NCBI RefSeq assembly: GCF_033439725.1
Contig: NW_026944388.1
Location: forward strand, 3,100,001 to 3,164,000
From: Neurospora tetraspora
Taxonomy: Eukaryota; Ascomycota; Sordariomycetes; Sordariales; Sordariaceae
Reading direction: 5' to 3'
DNA: 64,000 nt
Numbering within the stretch: position 1 is the stretch's first letter; each line of letters opens with the position of its first letter. Positions 43,439 to 56,030 of the stretch are shown here, one piece after another. A model generated the notes under the pieces. It was not told where the DNA came from, did no database searches, and worked only from the letters and a program-made list of their open reading frames with translations. The translations under genes and the position numbers were made by a program.

Positions 43439-45638
43439 GGTGTGCGGTGGTGGTCGATGGCACTTCGTTTGCTCGTTGCGAGTTGCAGTGCTGAGGTTGA
43501 AGAACGAACAAGGGTGCTTGCAAGAGAGAAAGTGGGTGCAGCAGTGAGGAGCGATTATGTTATAAGAGATCGGCCGCAATAAATTACGTACCGGGCCGCC
43601 AGCAAGAGTCCCAGGGCTCCCAGCCTAAGCTCACAGGAAGAGAACTGCACAAGGCGCCTGCTTGATAGGCACATTCACCAACGAATCCAAGGCGAAAAGC
43701 CGTCTTTCTTCTATCTAGCGCCGGAGCCAGGTTTGTCAGGTCCAACAGGCCGCTTGTTATCATGACAAAAGTCCATCCAACCGCACCATCCACCGCCTCC
43801 CCTTGGGAGTTCTGCCCGTCTTCCATCCCATCCGTAACCCAGACCCATAGCCCAACGGTTCCGTCGATGATTCCTAGGTAGCACTCCCGTGTATCGGAGA
43901 AAGCCCGCATGACTCGCTTAAGGCAAGCCCTCGTCAAATGTTTAAGTACCCAAAAAGGGGCCGAGGTGCATGGCTGGTGATGCCATATGCTAACTGCCAC
44001 TATTCATAATGGTTGTAAAGGCGGCGGTTAGGGAAGATGGGTGTTTCGCCGGGGTGTTGGTGTTAATGGGGAATTTGTTTTCGGGCCTCATGTTTCCCCC
44101 AACAAATATTTTTGAGGGCGAGGCCAAAGGGTCGGCGTGTGATCCCAACGGGGACTGAGATCCCCTCGCCGTCGATGTTTCCCATCTTGTGTGTGGCATG
44201 TCTTAAGTATCAAGACGCGAATGGAGGGTTTGTAAAGAGATGCAGGGAGCGAATGAAGGGAGAAAGCCAAGGCGCCGCTTTTTCCTGGCCTAGACACGGC
44301 ATATAGACGCGATCTAGCAGGGACGCTCTGATGCGATAGCTGTGCCTCCATCTCCATCCCCAAAACAAGTGGTGCAACAACAACTCGGAGCCTTGAAGCT
44401 ATTCGCATTCCAGCCCTCGTTGTCCACAACCAACACAAGAAAACGTATCGCGTGTGCGGAGGCCACATTTCATGCGCCTGTAAGGAGTTTCGAGACCTAC
44501 CAGCAAAATGCAATGTCCCCAACAGTGACAATGTCTTGGGATTATGAACGAGCACAAGCATCCGCCCAACCTCGACTCGCACTTGCGAAATCCTTTGGCG
44601 GTGAGCGAGAAAGAGGTGAGGTTGGCGAAAGTTCAACGACGCTGCTCCTGGGTCGAGAGGGCCTGCATCCACTGCATCGGTCGCTTGAACGATTTGAGTT
44701 CACAAAACCCAAGGTCTCGCAGCGAAACGGCCCACATAGCAGAACACGGGCCTGGATAACTCCAAAATCGCAGCACAAAAGCCGCGATCACCATGAGTAG
44801 TTCATCCGACGGCTGATAGTACAACGCAACTCATGGAATCAGTTGATCGCACCTATCCAAATGTTAGAACACTTTCAGAATGCAAATGGAAAGGTAAATA
44901 AGAATGAGTCTATCGTACTTAACTAGGAGCACGCATTTCTTTGTTTGGTCGCTCCTGCGTTGGAAGCCATCGTGGCTGGCATCACTCACTGCAGCGTGTC
45001 AATCCGACGAGAGTTGTGAAGTTGGGCGGATGACGATAGGAAGTGGGCGGCGTTCCTGCTTTTGGCATGACCCTAGACCCCAACGGCCGCGTACCGTGTG
45101 ATTTTGCTTTAGTGCAAAACTCTGCACTGTCCGTCGCATTGCGCCTGCGAGATGCAATGCGATTTGCGCCGTAGATACCAAACCGCAGTTTGAGTACCTA
45201 TTGAGATATAACGGAAAGGCTAGGGGTTCAGACAAGTTCTACGAGTAAGTTGTTACGAAGAGACATGCGACACTATGTGTAATACTTTCAGTTATTTTGA
45301 TGAAAGTAAGGCCGATTAGCACAAGGCTCGCCGTGAAAGGAGCGTCCAGTCACGGTCGTTTGCAGCGTCTAGTTGCGACTCCACGTGACGCAATTAGGCA
45401 ATTAGACGGGGCGCAAGCCACAGGTCCCTTGCTGTCAGCCACACCAACTCCCCGCGTTAGGGCAGCTTGGGGAGCCGCACAGGCCTAGTGTGTGGCTTGT
45501 TTTCGCGCAAGTCCACACAAGAATTTGGAAAAATATCGTCTTGCACTGACTTCGGGAGCTTTTTACGAAGCGCAACTCAACCTTCAACTTACCGAAACCC
45601 GGCCTTTACTTTCAGTCATTTGAGGTAGGAGGGACAAA
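43439..45638. other. 2.2-kb intergenic region upstream of uL2
   Basis: ORFs at 43584-44000 and 44088-44672 (minus) and 44342-44800 (plus) overlap each other and show no domain. A 9-bp inverted repeat lies at 45134-45162. No gene supported. Confidence 0.5.
45134..45162. repeat. Inverted repeat TCGCATTGC / GCAATGCGA
   Basis: Perfect 9-bp arms (45134-45142 and 45154-45162) with an 11-nt spacer, about 480 bp before the uL2 start codon. Could be a dimeric-factor binding site or chance. Confidence 0.6.
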
Positions 45639-46795
45639 ATGGGTCGCGTCGTAAGTAAATCCCGATATCTTCATTATCCAGCTGTTCTCTCGAAACGATC
45701 GCGACGAAATTTCCAATCTCGAAAACCGACGACGACAATGGGGGGAAAACCGACGATTGCACAAATTCGGCGCCCAGGACGGCAAGGGGGCGATTTGGAG
45801 ATTTGGAAGCGATCGAATCGAGAGGATATCTGGCAATCAACGACACATGACCACAGATGGCGGAGAAAGGACTCGGAGAACGAAGCGGCAGTGATGGCGA
45901 TGCTGACCATGCATCTTCTACCCTCAGATTCGCAACCAACGTAAGGGCCGCGGTTCCATCTTCACCGCCAACACCCGGTTGAACAAGGCCCCGGCTAAGT
46001 TCAGATCTCTCGACTATGCCGAGCGCCACGGCTACATCCGTGGTGTTGTGAAGGAGATCATCCACGACCCCGGTCGTGGTGCTCCTCTCGCCCGCGTTGT
46101 CTTCAACTCCCCCTACAAGTTCAAGAAGCAGCGCGAGACCTTCATCGCCAACGAGGGCATGTACACCGGCCAGTTCATCTACGCCGGCAAGAACGCTGCT
46201 CTCACCGTTGGCAACATCCTCCCCCTCGGCTCCGTCCCTGAGGGTACCGTTGTCTCCAACGTCGAGGAGAAGGTTGGTGACCGTGGTGCTATCGGCCGTA
46301 CCTCCGGTAACTACGTCACCGTTGTCGGCCACAACCCCGAGGAGGGCAAGACCCGCATCAAGCTCCCCTCCGGTGCCAAGAAGGTTGTCTCCAGCAGCGC
46401 TCGTGGCATGATCGGTATCGTCGCCGGTGGTGGCCGTACCGACAAGCCCCTTCTTAGTACGTTTCTCCCGGTACCCGTGGTTCTCCAAAAAGAGCGGATG
46501 TGCTGACCAATTCTACAGAGGCTTCTCGTGCCAAGCACAAGTTCGCTGTCAAGCGCAACAGCTGGCCCAAGACTCGTGGTGTTGCCATGAACCCCGTCGA
46601 CCATCCTCACGGTGGTGTAAGTTTGACAGGTGTCCGAAACTTTGATCGCGAGCTGACATGGTGCTACAGGGTAACCACCAACATATTGGTAAGGCTTCTA
46701 CCATCTCCAGGTACGCTGCCCAGGGTCAGAAGGCGGGTCTCATTGCCGCCAGGAGAACTGGTCTCCTCCGCGGTACCCAGAAGACCAAGGAGTAA
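45639..46795 (+). CDS. rpl2: 60S ribosomal protein uL2 (L2/L8)
   Basis: Core large-subunit protein close to the peptidyl-transferase centre. Exons 45639..45650, 45928..46456, 46519..46616 and 46670..46795, total 765 bp, 254 aa, the normal size. The first exon is only 12 nt (MGRV), followed by a 277-bp intron and [12 protein letters not shown], a gene layout frequent in fungal ribosomal-protein genes. [15 protein letters not shown] and the functionally important [19 protein letters not shown] (split by the third intron) are intact. C-ending codons dominate, as expected for high expression. The long first intron was checked by eye for a clear C/D-box snoRNA and none was seen. Confidence 0.98.
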
Positions 46796-47762
46796 AGCGA
46801 TTTCTTGTTTGTCATCTGGGCTGGGGTTTCTGGGATTGCATTGGTCTTTGCTGCTTTGTAGTTACGGTACTGCGAAGGCGGCTGGGAGACTTCATCTTTC
46901 TGCAAGCATCTTGGGACGTACCGGAATAAAAATGATTCCCACACAAAGCAGCAAGACGGGTGCCAGATGCGAGCCGTGGTCCCTCGTATGGTGGGCGAGC
47001 ATGACCCGAAGAGTTCAGGTCGCGTCAATCACATGAAGGAAACTCGGAAGGGCATGATAACTATCATCCTAGGCAAATTGATGAGCGGACATGATCGTTT
47101 TTCTTCGGTCAAGAGGAAGCAACTACGGCTACTGGTCTACACCTTGTGACAAGACTATGTATGATGGGTAATGCGAAAAGGAGAGAAGACCATGCGGCAT
47201 CTGATGCTCTTGATGCTAGCAGGGAGAAAACATGATACCCAAATTGCTCTACGCGGTTGTGTACGTACTGGCACCTGACGTCAAATGATGGAGACAAGGG
47301 ACCGTTTGCTTGGGTGCTCCTTTGACATTAGCAGCTAGTAAATGTACTTCCATGTGCATTGCGCAACAGCAATACTTGCCCAGTTCTAACGCGGTGCCTT
47401 GTCGTGCAATCTCCTCCTCGTGGTATCACCAACTGAGACCCGAAATGTTCAAAACGCTATCGATAACTCGGCCGAAACGTATTATCACCGGCAATGTTGA
47501 GTCTCTCATCGGTGTCTCATTTGCTGTTGGAGCTCGCCGTTGTGGTCGGCCCAGTCCTGATGGGGCAGCTCGGAGTTTCTACTCCACCGCCCCAGTGAAT
47601 CCAATCCCTACGGCGAATTCCACCTCGAACCCCTTGCGCGGTTGCTACCCCTCCGTGGTGGGTTGCTTCTCGTTGTCAGCTTCGAATATTATCCCAGTCC
47701 ACCACTGTTTCCACACAACAACACCAAGTCGCTTCAGCATTCGTAGCAACTCGTTCAGCAAG
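46796..47762. other. Intergenic between uL2 and adenosine kinase
   Basis: Holds the uL2 3' side and the adenosine kinase upstream region. From 47310 the adenosine kinase frame is open to the ATG at 47763 (see finding). No separate gene supported. Confidence 0.5.
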
Positions 47763-49095
47763 ATGGCCGCCACCAAGGACTACAGACTTCTCTGCCTCGA
47801 GAACCCTCTTCTCGGTGAGTCCTCCTACTTACCCTATGAACCATTCCTGATTTCTTTGCGCCTGAATTGGCAGCGCCTCAATTGGCAGCGCCTGTCAAAT
47901 TTCTGGGCAATTCGGGCGCTTTTCCATATTCTCGGTTCGCCTCGCAGCAGCATGGCGCAACTTTTTCCTTCCTCTCGCTCAAAAGCTGCGCGATACTGGT
48001 AACATGCAGCTAACTGCCGGCTTCCAGACATCCAGGCCTTTGGCGATGAGGCTCTCCTCGAGAAGTACGGCCTTAAGGCCAACGACGCCATCCTCGCCGA
48101 GGAGAAGCACCTGGGCCTCTACGAGGACCTCCTCCAGAACTACGATGCTAAGCTGATCGCCGGTGGTGCTGCCCAGAACACCGCCCGCGGTGCTCAGTAC
48201 CTCCTCCCTCCCAACAGCGTCGTCTTCCTCGGTGGTGCTGGTGACGACAAGTACGCCGCCATCCTCCACGATGCTGTCAAGCAGGCTGGTCTCCGCGTCG
48301 AGTACCGTGTCGACCCCAAGATCAACACCGGCCGTTGTGGTGTTATAATCACTGGCCACAACCGCTCCATGTGCACTGATCTCGCTGCCGCCAACCACTA
48401 CGACCTTGAGCACTTGAAGAAGCCCGAGGTCTGGTCCCTCGTCGAGAACGCTGAGGTCTACTATGTCGGTGGCTACCACTTCACCGTCTGCCCTCCCGCC
48501 ATCATGGAGCTCGCCAAGCAGGCTGCCAGCGGCAACAAGCCCTTCATCCTCTCCCTCTCTGCCCCCTTCATCCCCCAGTTCTTCAAGGAGCCCCTTGATG
48601 CCTCTGCTCCCTACTGGGACTACGTGATCGGCAACGAGGGCGAGGCCGCCGCCTACGCCGAGTCCCACGGCCTCAACACTACCGATGTTAAGGAGATCGC
48701 CAAGGCTCTCGCCAACCTCCCCAAGGAGAACACCCAGCGCAAGCGCGTTGCCATCATCACCCAGGGCACCGAGCCTACCATCGTTGCCGTCCAGGGCGAG
48801 GATGAGGTCAAGGAGTTCCCCGTCCACTCCATCGACCCCGCCAAGATCAACGACACCAACGGTGCCGGTGATGCCTTTGCTGGTGGCTTCGCCGCCGGTG
48901 TCGTTGAGGGCAAATCTCTCGAGGAGTCCATTCACATGGGCCAGTGGCTCGCTAAGCTCAGCATCCAGGAGCTTGGTCCTTCGTAAGTTTCCACGACTCT
49001 CTTCTCTTGCAATGCTTCTCTTTTCGAGCTCTTTGACTTACATATTACGCAATAGCTACCCCTTCCCCAAGCAGGCTTACCCCGGCCACAATTAA
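47763..49095 (+). CDS. ADO1: Adenosine kinase
   Basis: Phosphorylates adenosine to AMP, clearing the adenosine released by the methylation cycle. Exons 47763..47814, 48028..48982 and 49056..49095, total 1047 bp, 348 aa, usual family length. PfkB/ribokinase features: LLCLENPLLDIQA, GGAAQNTARGAQYLL, the adenosine-kinase TGRCGVII, NEGEAAAYAE, and the catalytic DTNGAGDAFAGGF near residue 300. The C-terminus YPFPKQAYPGHN is encoded by a 40-nt last exon. I chose the ATG at 47763 because it gives the normal family start, but the frame is open upstream with another ATG at 47445. The first intron (213 bp) contains a 15-bp direct repeat at 47866-47895. Confidence 0.96.
47866..47895. repeat. 15-bp tandem duplication in adenosine kinase intron 1
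   Basis: AATTGGCAGCGCCTC is followed directly by AATTGGCAGCGCCTG. Intronic; no function is evident. Confidence 0.85.
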
Positions 49096-51531
49096 ATCTG
49101 GGAGACCAGTTTTAGTCACCAGGGCGTGAAGTGAAGTGAAGAAGTAGAAGAGTTGTTAGTAGTAGAGCATTCTTGTTGTTTAGTCGCAATGGGAGAAGGG
49201 GCGTTGGTTATAAGGTATCCAGGAGGCATTTAACATTAGGCTTGGGATACTTTACTACACATGGTTTGAAATTGGCATAGGGTCCAAAATTCATCTAGGT
49301 CACAAAATGGGTTTCAACAACGGCACAATATACCACGGGGTTTTTACGGCATCAACGTATATCATTATCTATACTTCGGCTAGAATCATTGATCGCAGCA
49401 GGAGCGTGAAGAAAGCTGGGATGACTGTTGATGAGCTGGGTTCTAATAGCAGAACTGGTGGGCTGGTTTTCGGGATATCGGAGCTCTCCCCTGTTCCTTA
49501 CCATAACTGTGAATACCCTTCCTGCTTCCTCTGTCTGAATGGATTCTACCAAACATCTCCGATATTTTGGGTGTTCGGTATTTTGTTCATATTCGGCCCG
49601 ATGAGTTTCTCTGCAGTTTTCATCTGCTCTCTCGCCTCATATGAATGATACTTCCGTGTTTTCTTGTATACCAACGCGATTCTTCCCAAAGCCTCTCCTG
49701 TTCGAAAGATTGGTGCATACTGAGTGAGGTCCATGGTTACAGCCAGCTTCTCTTTTGCCTATACAAGAAGGAGCGACAGAGAGCAAGTGGAAAAGACTGA
49801 GCGAGCTGTTAAACTGCTCGGTCGTCCCTGCCTCCCGATCGATATCTGCATTCACAGAGAGAGATTTGTCATCCCAACCTGAACCAACTCAACTTGGCTT
49901 CGCCCCAACAGGAGTAGGAGGGAGGGAAGTCTCAGCTTCTCTCGACTACCATCATATCTTTGGCCCGCCGTCATGTGGGCAACTGCCAGCCTACCTATGC
50001 AAATATCAACCTCCCAATCGATCCTTTCGGACAACGTCAGAAAGACTACTTCAGTTACTACTTCTATCTCGCCTACCCAGCCATGCCAGCAGCCTGTCAG
50101 CTCGGCGGATGGTTGAAGTTCTTTTTTTTTGCTTCGTGGATAAGGACGGATTATCTCTTACTTGGTCTTAAGCTCTTCACTTATCCTTTCCTTTCTCTTC
50201 TTCCCTTTCCCGTGCTTCTTTTTGGCTTCCATCTCGAGTTTTTGTAGACACCTTGTATGCTTACTAGTTTCTCAACTCGGCCAATTTGAATCCCGGTTTG
50301 GGGTTGACTATAGTATCAAGGTACATACAGGCTTCATGATCGATTGGCTCGAGCTGTTTGTTAAAGTTCCGGGTTGAACTTCTCTGGGTACCGATCAAAC
50401 TCAACATCGCGAAGGCACCTACTTATCTGCGAGAACGGAAGATCAGTCGGGAGCCACAACATCTCAGGTACATATGTATCGACCAGACAGGCGTATGATA
50501 ACTAGGTAGCAATAAGACATCTCGCAGATATAATGTATTGTGATCTAGCTTTGAATTTTTTCTTAAAAGTGATGGTTTGTTTAAAAGTCAGGGGTTGAAG
50601 CTCGCGTATGTCAATTTGGTAAAACTCAAATTCAGCTTTTGGTTGTGTTGTTTCTTGCAATCTTTTTTTCTTCTTCTTCCTCATCTTCATCTCGCTCTGG
50701 GTAGGCTTCAACATGTGCTGCTTCCCATATCCTCCTTTTCCTTCAAGAACAGAAACCCAATCGCTTCTTGGTTGTTTCGCTCCTCCACCGTGTTCTTCAC
50801 CTGTTTCCTCCTTCCAAAAATCCCCTTTCATACTTGGGTTAATGATGATACGCTGGATCCCATCGCTCAAAAGAGACGAGACGAAAACAGCAAAAACCTG
50901 CACACTTGCCTCCAGTAAGTAACTGGACCAAGGGACGGTTTGGGTCGAAAAGACCAAACGCGCAAATAGTGAAATGAGTCCAAGACGCATGCGCGGTACG
51001 CACTAGCAAAGGAAGCACAAGGCTGTGCGAAGCAGAATAACTCAGTGGGTGAGTAAGCACCTTTCTGACTGAGTTTTGCAGATTCCTTTTCCAGCGCGTT
51101 CCGTCTTGTGTTCCCTGTGCCTCATCGTCCTTCCCCGACTCCTAAAGGAGGGACAGCGCAGACGTGCAGACAATCAACAGCCGAGGTATTAACGACAGCC
51201 AGAATGACTGAAGCCTCCATCATGGTATGGCAAGAAATCATCGCAAATGTCCTTATCCCGTCTCGCCATCTGTTACCCCCAACACAAGATCGGGTTCTGC
51301 GAATCATCGCTTGGCAAGTCATCGTGAACGTGTTGCCGCAAACCGTTGTCGTGTCGACGTTCGCTACCAGCAATGCTGTGGTTTCCGGACCAGACTAAGC
51401 AGACGAGTTTTTTAACGCAGATTTGTAGGCGAGAGGCACGGCCGACCATTCAACTGTTGTTGCCATCACTGAAGAGTGCCAGTATGGTAATAACCAGTGT
51501 TTGTGTTTTGACGTGTGATCAGCGTCGACAT
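49096..51531. other. 2.4-kb convergent intergenic region
   Basis: Between adenosine kinase (plus) and the SMG7-like gene (minus). Pyrimidine-rich at 50100-50250 and 50640-50700. ORFs below 165 codons without motifs. No gene supported. Confidence 0.5.
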
Positions 51532-54500
51532 TCAGCGCTTCGGGAAGCCAGGTGGGGGCTGGGGCCTTCCGCCAGCTCCGAAGCCCGGAGGTGCAGCAGC
51601 GAAGGCAGCTGACGTGCGCCCGTAGTCATTAGCCCAAGCATTCATTAGAGCTTGCCTGTTGTACTCCTCAACCTGAGAAGTAGCATATGCGCCTGCGTTT
51701 GACTGGTTGAAGGCATTTTGCTGTGCGGTCCTAGTAGCCATGCCACTCTGTCCGAAGCCGTTGACCGCATCAAACTGTCCTCCATTCCCATATGCGCCAC
51801 TGGGGCTCGAGTTACTATGAAGAGGGCCAAAGCCCGGGGGAATCCTACCAACCAAACCGGCTGACTTGGGAGCCGATGACATGCTGGGGTTGCGATTGGG
51901 AATAGCGTCCCAGTGGGACTTTGCTGGCAAGCCCCAAGGGCTATTCACCGGAGGTAGGCTAGAAGTCGCGCCCGAGAAGGTCATAGAGGAGAAGGGGGAG
52001 TTGGGCATGTCGCCCCACAACCCAGGGGGGTTGCCGACCGTAGGATTCCAACTGGAACCAGCCTGGCCGACACTGGACCGTTGCCTCGAATGCGAAGCTG
52101 ATGTCTGTCCCAGCTCCGGCCATGCGCCGCGGGGAGAAGCAGCCTGATGCTTTGCGGAAGTGGACGGGATAAGGCTGGCCAGCTGGTTGGCCAGTTGCTG
52201 CTCAACAGTGCTGGGACCAGTGGTGATCGAGGATCCTGACGGCATTGCGGTGTTGCTCATGCTCTTGGAATGCAGATACGGCGATCCGTGTCCTCCCCAA
52301 GAACCGGGGGTACCACGGCCCACGGAAGATCTCGGGACATCGTTATCGGCAGCGCCAGGAGTGTAAAAATAGTTCCAGGGCAATTGCTGGAATCCTCTGG
52401 CAGTAGCCGACCCCGGAGCCGACCCCGAAGCGGAACCTTGCCCTGAACCAGAGCCTGGGCTGGGAGATCCGAAGGCATTGCGAAGCTCGTTAGCGGTGGC
52501 AGAACCAATTCCGTATGAAGTCTCGTCTGGTCCGTGGCTGCTGGGCTTCCGACTATGGCCCATTGTATCCGGGGGAGCAAGGAAATCGCTCAAGAGCTGG
52601 TACATTTGGGCGTCGATGGAGTACTCAGAGTTTGAAGCGGCTTGCGGTGCCTTCGGTGCCCGAGAAGCCGAAGCCTGGCTCACAGGAGGCTGGATCTCCT
52701 TGGGATCTCTATAGAAATCACGATCTTCAGCGAACTCGTCCAAACTGTCCAGAGCAACCTCCTCAATAGGTGCCGTGACAGGAGCAGTAACTGGGGCAGC
52801 GACGGGGGCCGTAACAGTGTCCGCAACCGGAACGTTCGCAGGAAGCTGCTCAACGATGGGAGACGGGATATGCTCAGTAATCGGAAGTCCGGTCTCGGAG
52901 GCAGGTCGCTGTTCGACTTCGGGTTGCGCAACGGGCTGCTGTTTTCCGCCCTCTGCATACGCGAACTTGGTGACCTCACGCGAGTCCTCCATAAGCTTGC
53001 AGACCATGAGAGGAAAAGCCGAACGTTCAGCAAGATCGATTGCGCAGAAGAGGACATCGAAGATGCGAGTGAAAGCAATGTCGTCTTCCGTAAAGCTGGC
53101 ATCTTTGACGTCCTCGGCCCTGGGCTTCGGCTTGCAAGTGGTAGGATCGTAAGACAGTTGACAGCCGTCATGAAGGTCGGGCCCGTTCAAGCACTTGATA
53201 CCAATGGTTTCCTCGTCCTCCGGGAACTGGTATGGCACGATAGACTTAAGGTTGGTATCGCTCAGCCAGAGCTCGAACAGATCGGTGAGCGCGCGGGCGA
53301 GAGCCTTGCACATGTTTCCGTAAAGAGGCTCCAAGTAGGCCTGGAAATCCACGATGTCCTTGCTGTAGGAGCAGAGCCAGGTCATATACACGCGCAAAAG
53401 GGGCAGAGTGCGTTGGAAGGTGGCCGTATATCTGCTGGCCGTATCCGCTTTCTTCGCGGAGGCAGCACCAGGGGCGGCCGGACGCCGAAGGATATCTTGA
53501 ACCTCCTCGTGGAGGATGCGGGAAATCGTATGGATGACCCGAACGTTCTGCAACAGGATAAATTGGCAGGAAAGAGATTTCTCGGCGGTCCAGCCCGCTA
53601 TACAGTCATGTCAGCATCCGGCCATGTAAGAGATCCTGATATTCAGCTTACCTTCAACGTTTTTCTTTCCGACAACGTAAGCCGTGATGTTGATCAGCAC
53701 CATCTTAAGGAGAACCTTGGTAACATCGGCTTGGTTGCTCTTCGTCAAAGCCAAGGCCAAACGTGTGTCAACCTCGGCTTCGAGTTCCTTACGCTCGTTG
53801 AACTCCTCGCCCTTCGAGTAGAAGGCATGGAGCTTAACAAACCAAGAGATCATAGCATCGTCACTGCCCTTGGCCGCGGCAGCAGCTTTGCGCTTGCGGA
53901 GGGTTTTGAACTCAGTTTCGAGGTTGGCCGGGGCATTCGGGTGTGGCTTGTCACAAGCGATGGCGCGGTAGAAGTGGTAGACAACTTCGAGGTGGTTCTC
54001 GAGGGTGGCATAAATGTGGCCACTCTGGTGATGGGCAAATCCAGACTCTGGCATGAGGTCGTTGGCCATGGAGTAGTAAGCCAGGGCGGTATCGAAGCGA
54101 CGGTCCTTGGAGCGGATAAGGGTGCGATATCTGGCCAAGTCACCCATATAGACGAGGGTTCTGTGGCAGGACGCGGTGACAAGCCCTTCAAGATTCGCAG
54201 CGGTGGCGTCGACCCTGTCTTCTTCCGGTACAGACATGTCCTCCAGATCGGCCATGCGGGCAATACGCTTTAGTTCCTTCATGTTGTAGCGAGCGCACAC
54301 GCGCTGGAGATAGCCCTTGTAGAAATATTGGGTCGTCTTGAGGAAGGCCAAGTAGAGCTTCTCTATGCTGCGCTTGTGAACCGCTTGACCAGATCCCTGG
54401 ATTTTGCCGATGGCGTTTCGGTAGGTATTGGTGACCATGCTGTGGGTGCTCCAGAGGGTCTGCTCGACGTCCAGTTCGCTCGCCGCGCGAATATCGGTCC

Positions 54501-54813
54501 AGATAATGCTAACGCAATGGAGACGGTAGCTAGCAGCGTATTAGTCAAACGTGAAGTCTTTGTTGGTCAAGGACAGCTCCCACTTTTCCATTAGCTTCTC
54601 AATCTTTTGGAAGCGAGCCTCCTCGTTCGAACCCGGTCCGCCATGCTGGATGCTTTGGGTTTCCTTGTGGATCGCAGCTCGAAGCTTCTGGGCCGCCCTA
54701 CGACATCAACTCGGTTAGCAAAGGGTCCTTTTGGGGGTAGGCATTCTACCAGGTGCGAAGATTACTCACTTCCATGCCTCCTCGGCCGGTGGGATTGCGC
54801 CTGTTGTCGCCAT
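51532..54813 (-). CDS. EST1/SMG7-like protein (nonsense-mediated decay / telomerase-associated family)
   Basis: Exons 54813..54770, 54697..54584, 54529..53652 and 53597..51532, total 3102 bp, 1033 aa. The N-terminal part (KIEKLMENYRLHCVSIIWTD split by intron 2) and WSTHSMVTNTYRNAIGK match the EST1 N-terminal region. A 14-3-3-like TPR part follows: KLYLAFLKTTQYFYKGYLQ, LVYMGDLARYRTL, AYYSMANDLMPESGFAHHQSG and LEVVYHFYRAIAC. The last exon holds more helices, then about 400 residues rich in Ser, Gly, Pro and Ala with a PVTAPVTAP repeat and a PPGFG-rich end. No PIN domain is seen, so SMG7/Ebs1-like rather than SMG6. Intron 2 (54 bp) uses a weak GTGGGA donor but a strong TGACTAATAC branch. Likely role: binding phosphorylated UPF1. 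Confidence 0.85.
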
Positions 54814-56030
54814 GATGCCGGGTTGGGCGCAGTCGACGAGTAGTCGATGTCACCCGCCGCGAATAAAGTGGTTGTGCGGAGAAGAAAAGGCGAGGCGACG
54901 ACGAAATAGCCTTTATGTATGATGGTGAGAGGTGGGTGCCCAAGCAGAGGTATGTATGTATGCGTAGAGTTCGGCGTGTCGTAGTCGGAGGGACACCGGA
55001 CCAAGTATTATGTGCAGATTCCGGACAATTGAGCGTCAAGCTCTAAGCCTGGACAAACCGAGATGGGGGCGGTTGTACTGCAAGTGCTCCATCACTCGTT
55101 CAGAGCTTCTCTTCGGCGGATGTGCGCAGGAGGGCGCTGCGTCTTGCGGGCTGCAGGTCGACGACGGTCCGGCGATGTTGAGCACATTGGAAGGCGGGAC
55201 AAAAAATTGTACGACTAGAACGGCGAGGCGAGACCCGTATCGCAGCAATCGGAGACGAGTACGCGGGGGGCGTAGTGGTGGTTGTTGAGAGGAATCCTAT
55301 GCCGATCCGGTGACGCGCGCAAGGCGGAACCCCCAAAACAAAGATCGGGTCTCTGCAAGAAAAAAAAAGTTGGGTCGGATAGAGATGCAAAAGATGAAGG
55401 GATTCACGCGCGCAATCTCTCTGCCGCCAAAAGAGTCGGGTCCTTTGACGTTGGACTGCTGCGAGTGGAAGGCCGATGTACAAAGCCCCTCCTGGAGAAG
55501 CACCAGCTCGTTCTAGCGGTCCAATCAATGGAGATCGCCCGGATGATACACGTTGGGGGCCGAGTCGTTAGCTGGGTTGGTGAAGGTTTCCAGCACCAAC
55601 GGCGCCCTAGCACGCTAACAATATCCCAAAGTGCGGTTGGCCCGTGCACGGGCATAAGACATGAAAGCTTCCACTCCAGTGACTTTCTCATCATCTGTCG
55701 ACATCGGATTCCACTCCAACGGCATTTGAGCTTGCGCCAACTTACAAACAGTCATATGCGAACGGGTTACATACATATCACTAGTGTTAAAGAGGGCTAA
55801 ACAGGACAAAATACCGCATTTCTCATCTTCAAGGAGTACAGTATAATTGGTTAGAAACATCACAGCATCGAATCATTCCACGACAAGGTTACCGGTCTGA
55901 TTCACCGCAACCAACCTCACTATCAAATCCCCAACAAAGGGTAAGGGTAGCAAGAGGTATACCTAGCCCATGACCAACAGAGCTCGGGTACGTCCATCAA
56001 CACAGTCAAAGAACACCAAAAGACACAAAC
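54814..56030. promoter_or_regulatory. Divergent upstream region
   Basis: 1.2 kb between the SMG7-like gene (minus) and the ZNF511-like gene (plus). ORFs at 55100-55528 (minus) and 55282-55800 (plus) overlap and have no motif. Contains poly-A at 55361-55368. No gene supported. Confidence 0.4.

Noticed and set aside
44088-44800. Overlapping ORFs of 194 (minus) and 152 (plus) codons
   Set aside because: Neither has a domain or good codon use; they overlap antisense in an intergenic region.
45651-45927. snoRNA in the first intron of uL2
   Set aside because: TGATGGCGATGCTGA resembles box C and D elements, but the spacing and boxes do not form a credible C/D snoRNA.
47979-48935. 318-codon minus-strand ORF opposite adenosine kinase
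   Set aside because: Codon-bias shadow; the sense frame is a complete ribokinase-family enzyme.
52642-54273. 543-codon plus-strand ORF opposite the SMG7-like gene
   Set aside because: Shadow of a well-supported multi-exon gene; no motif.
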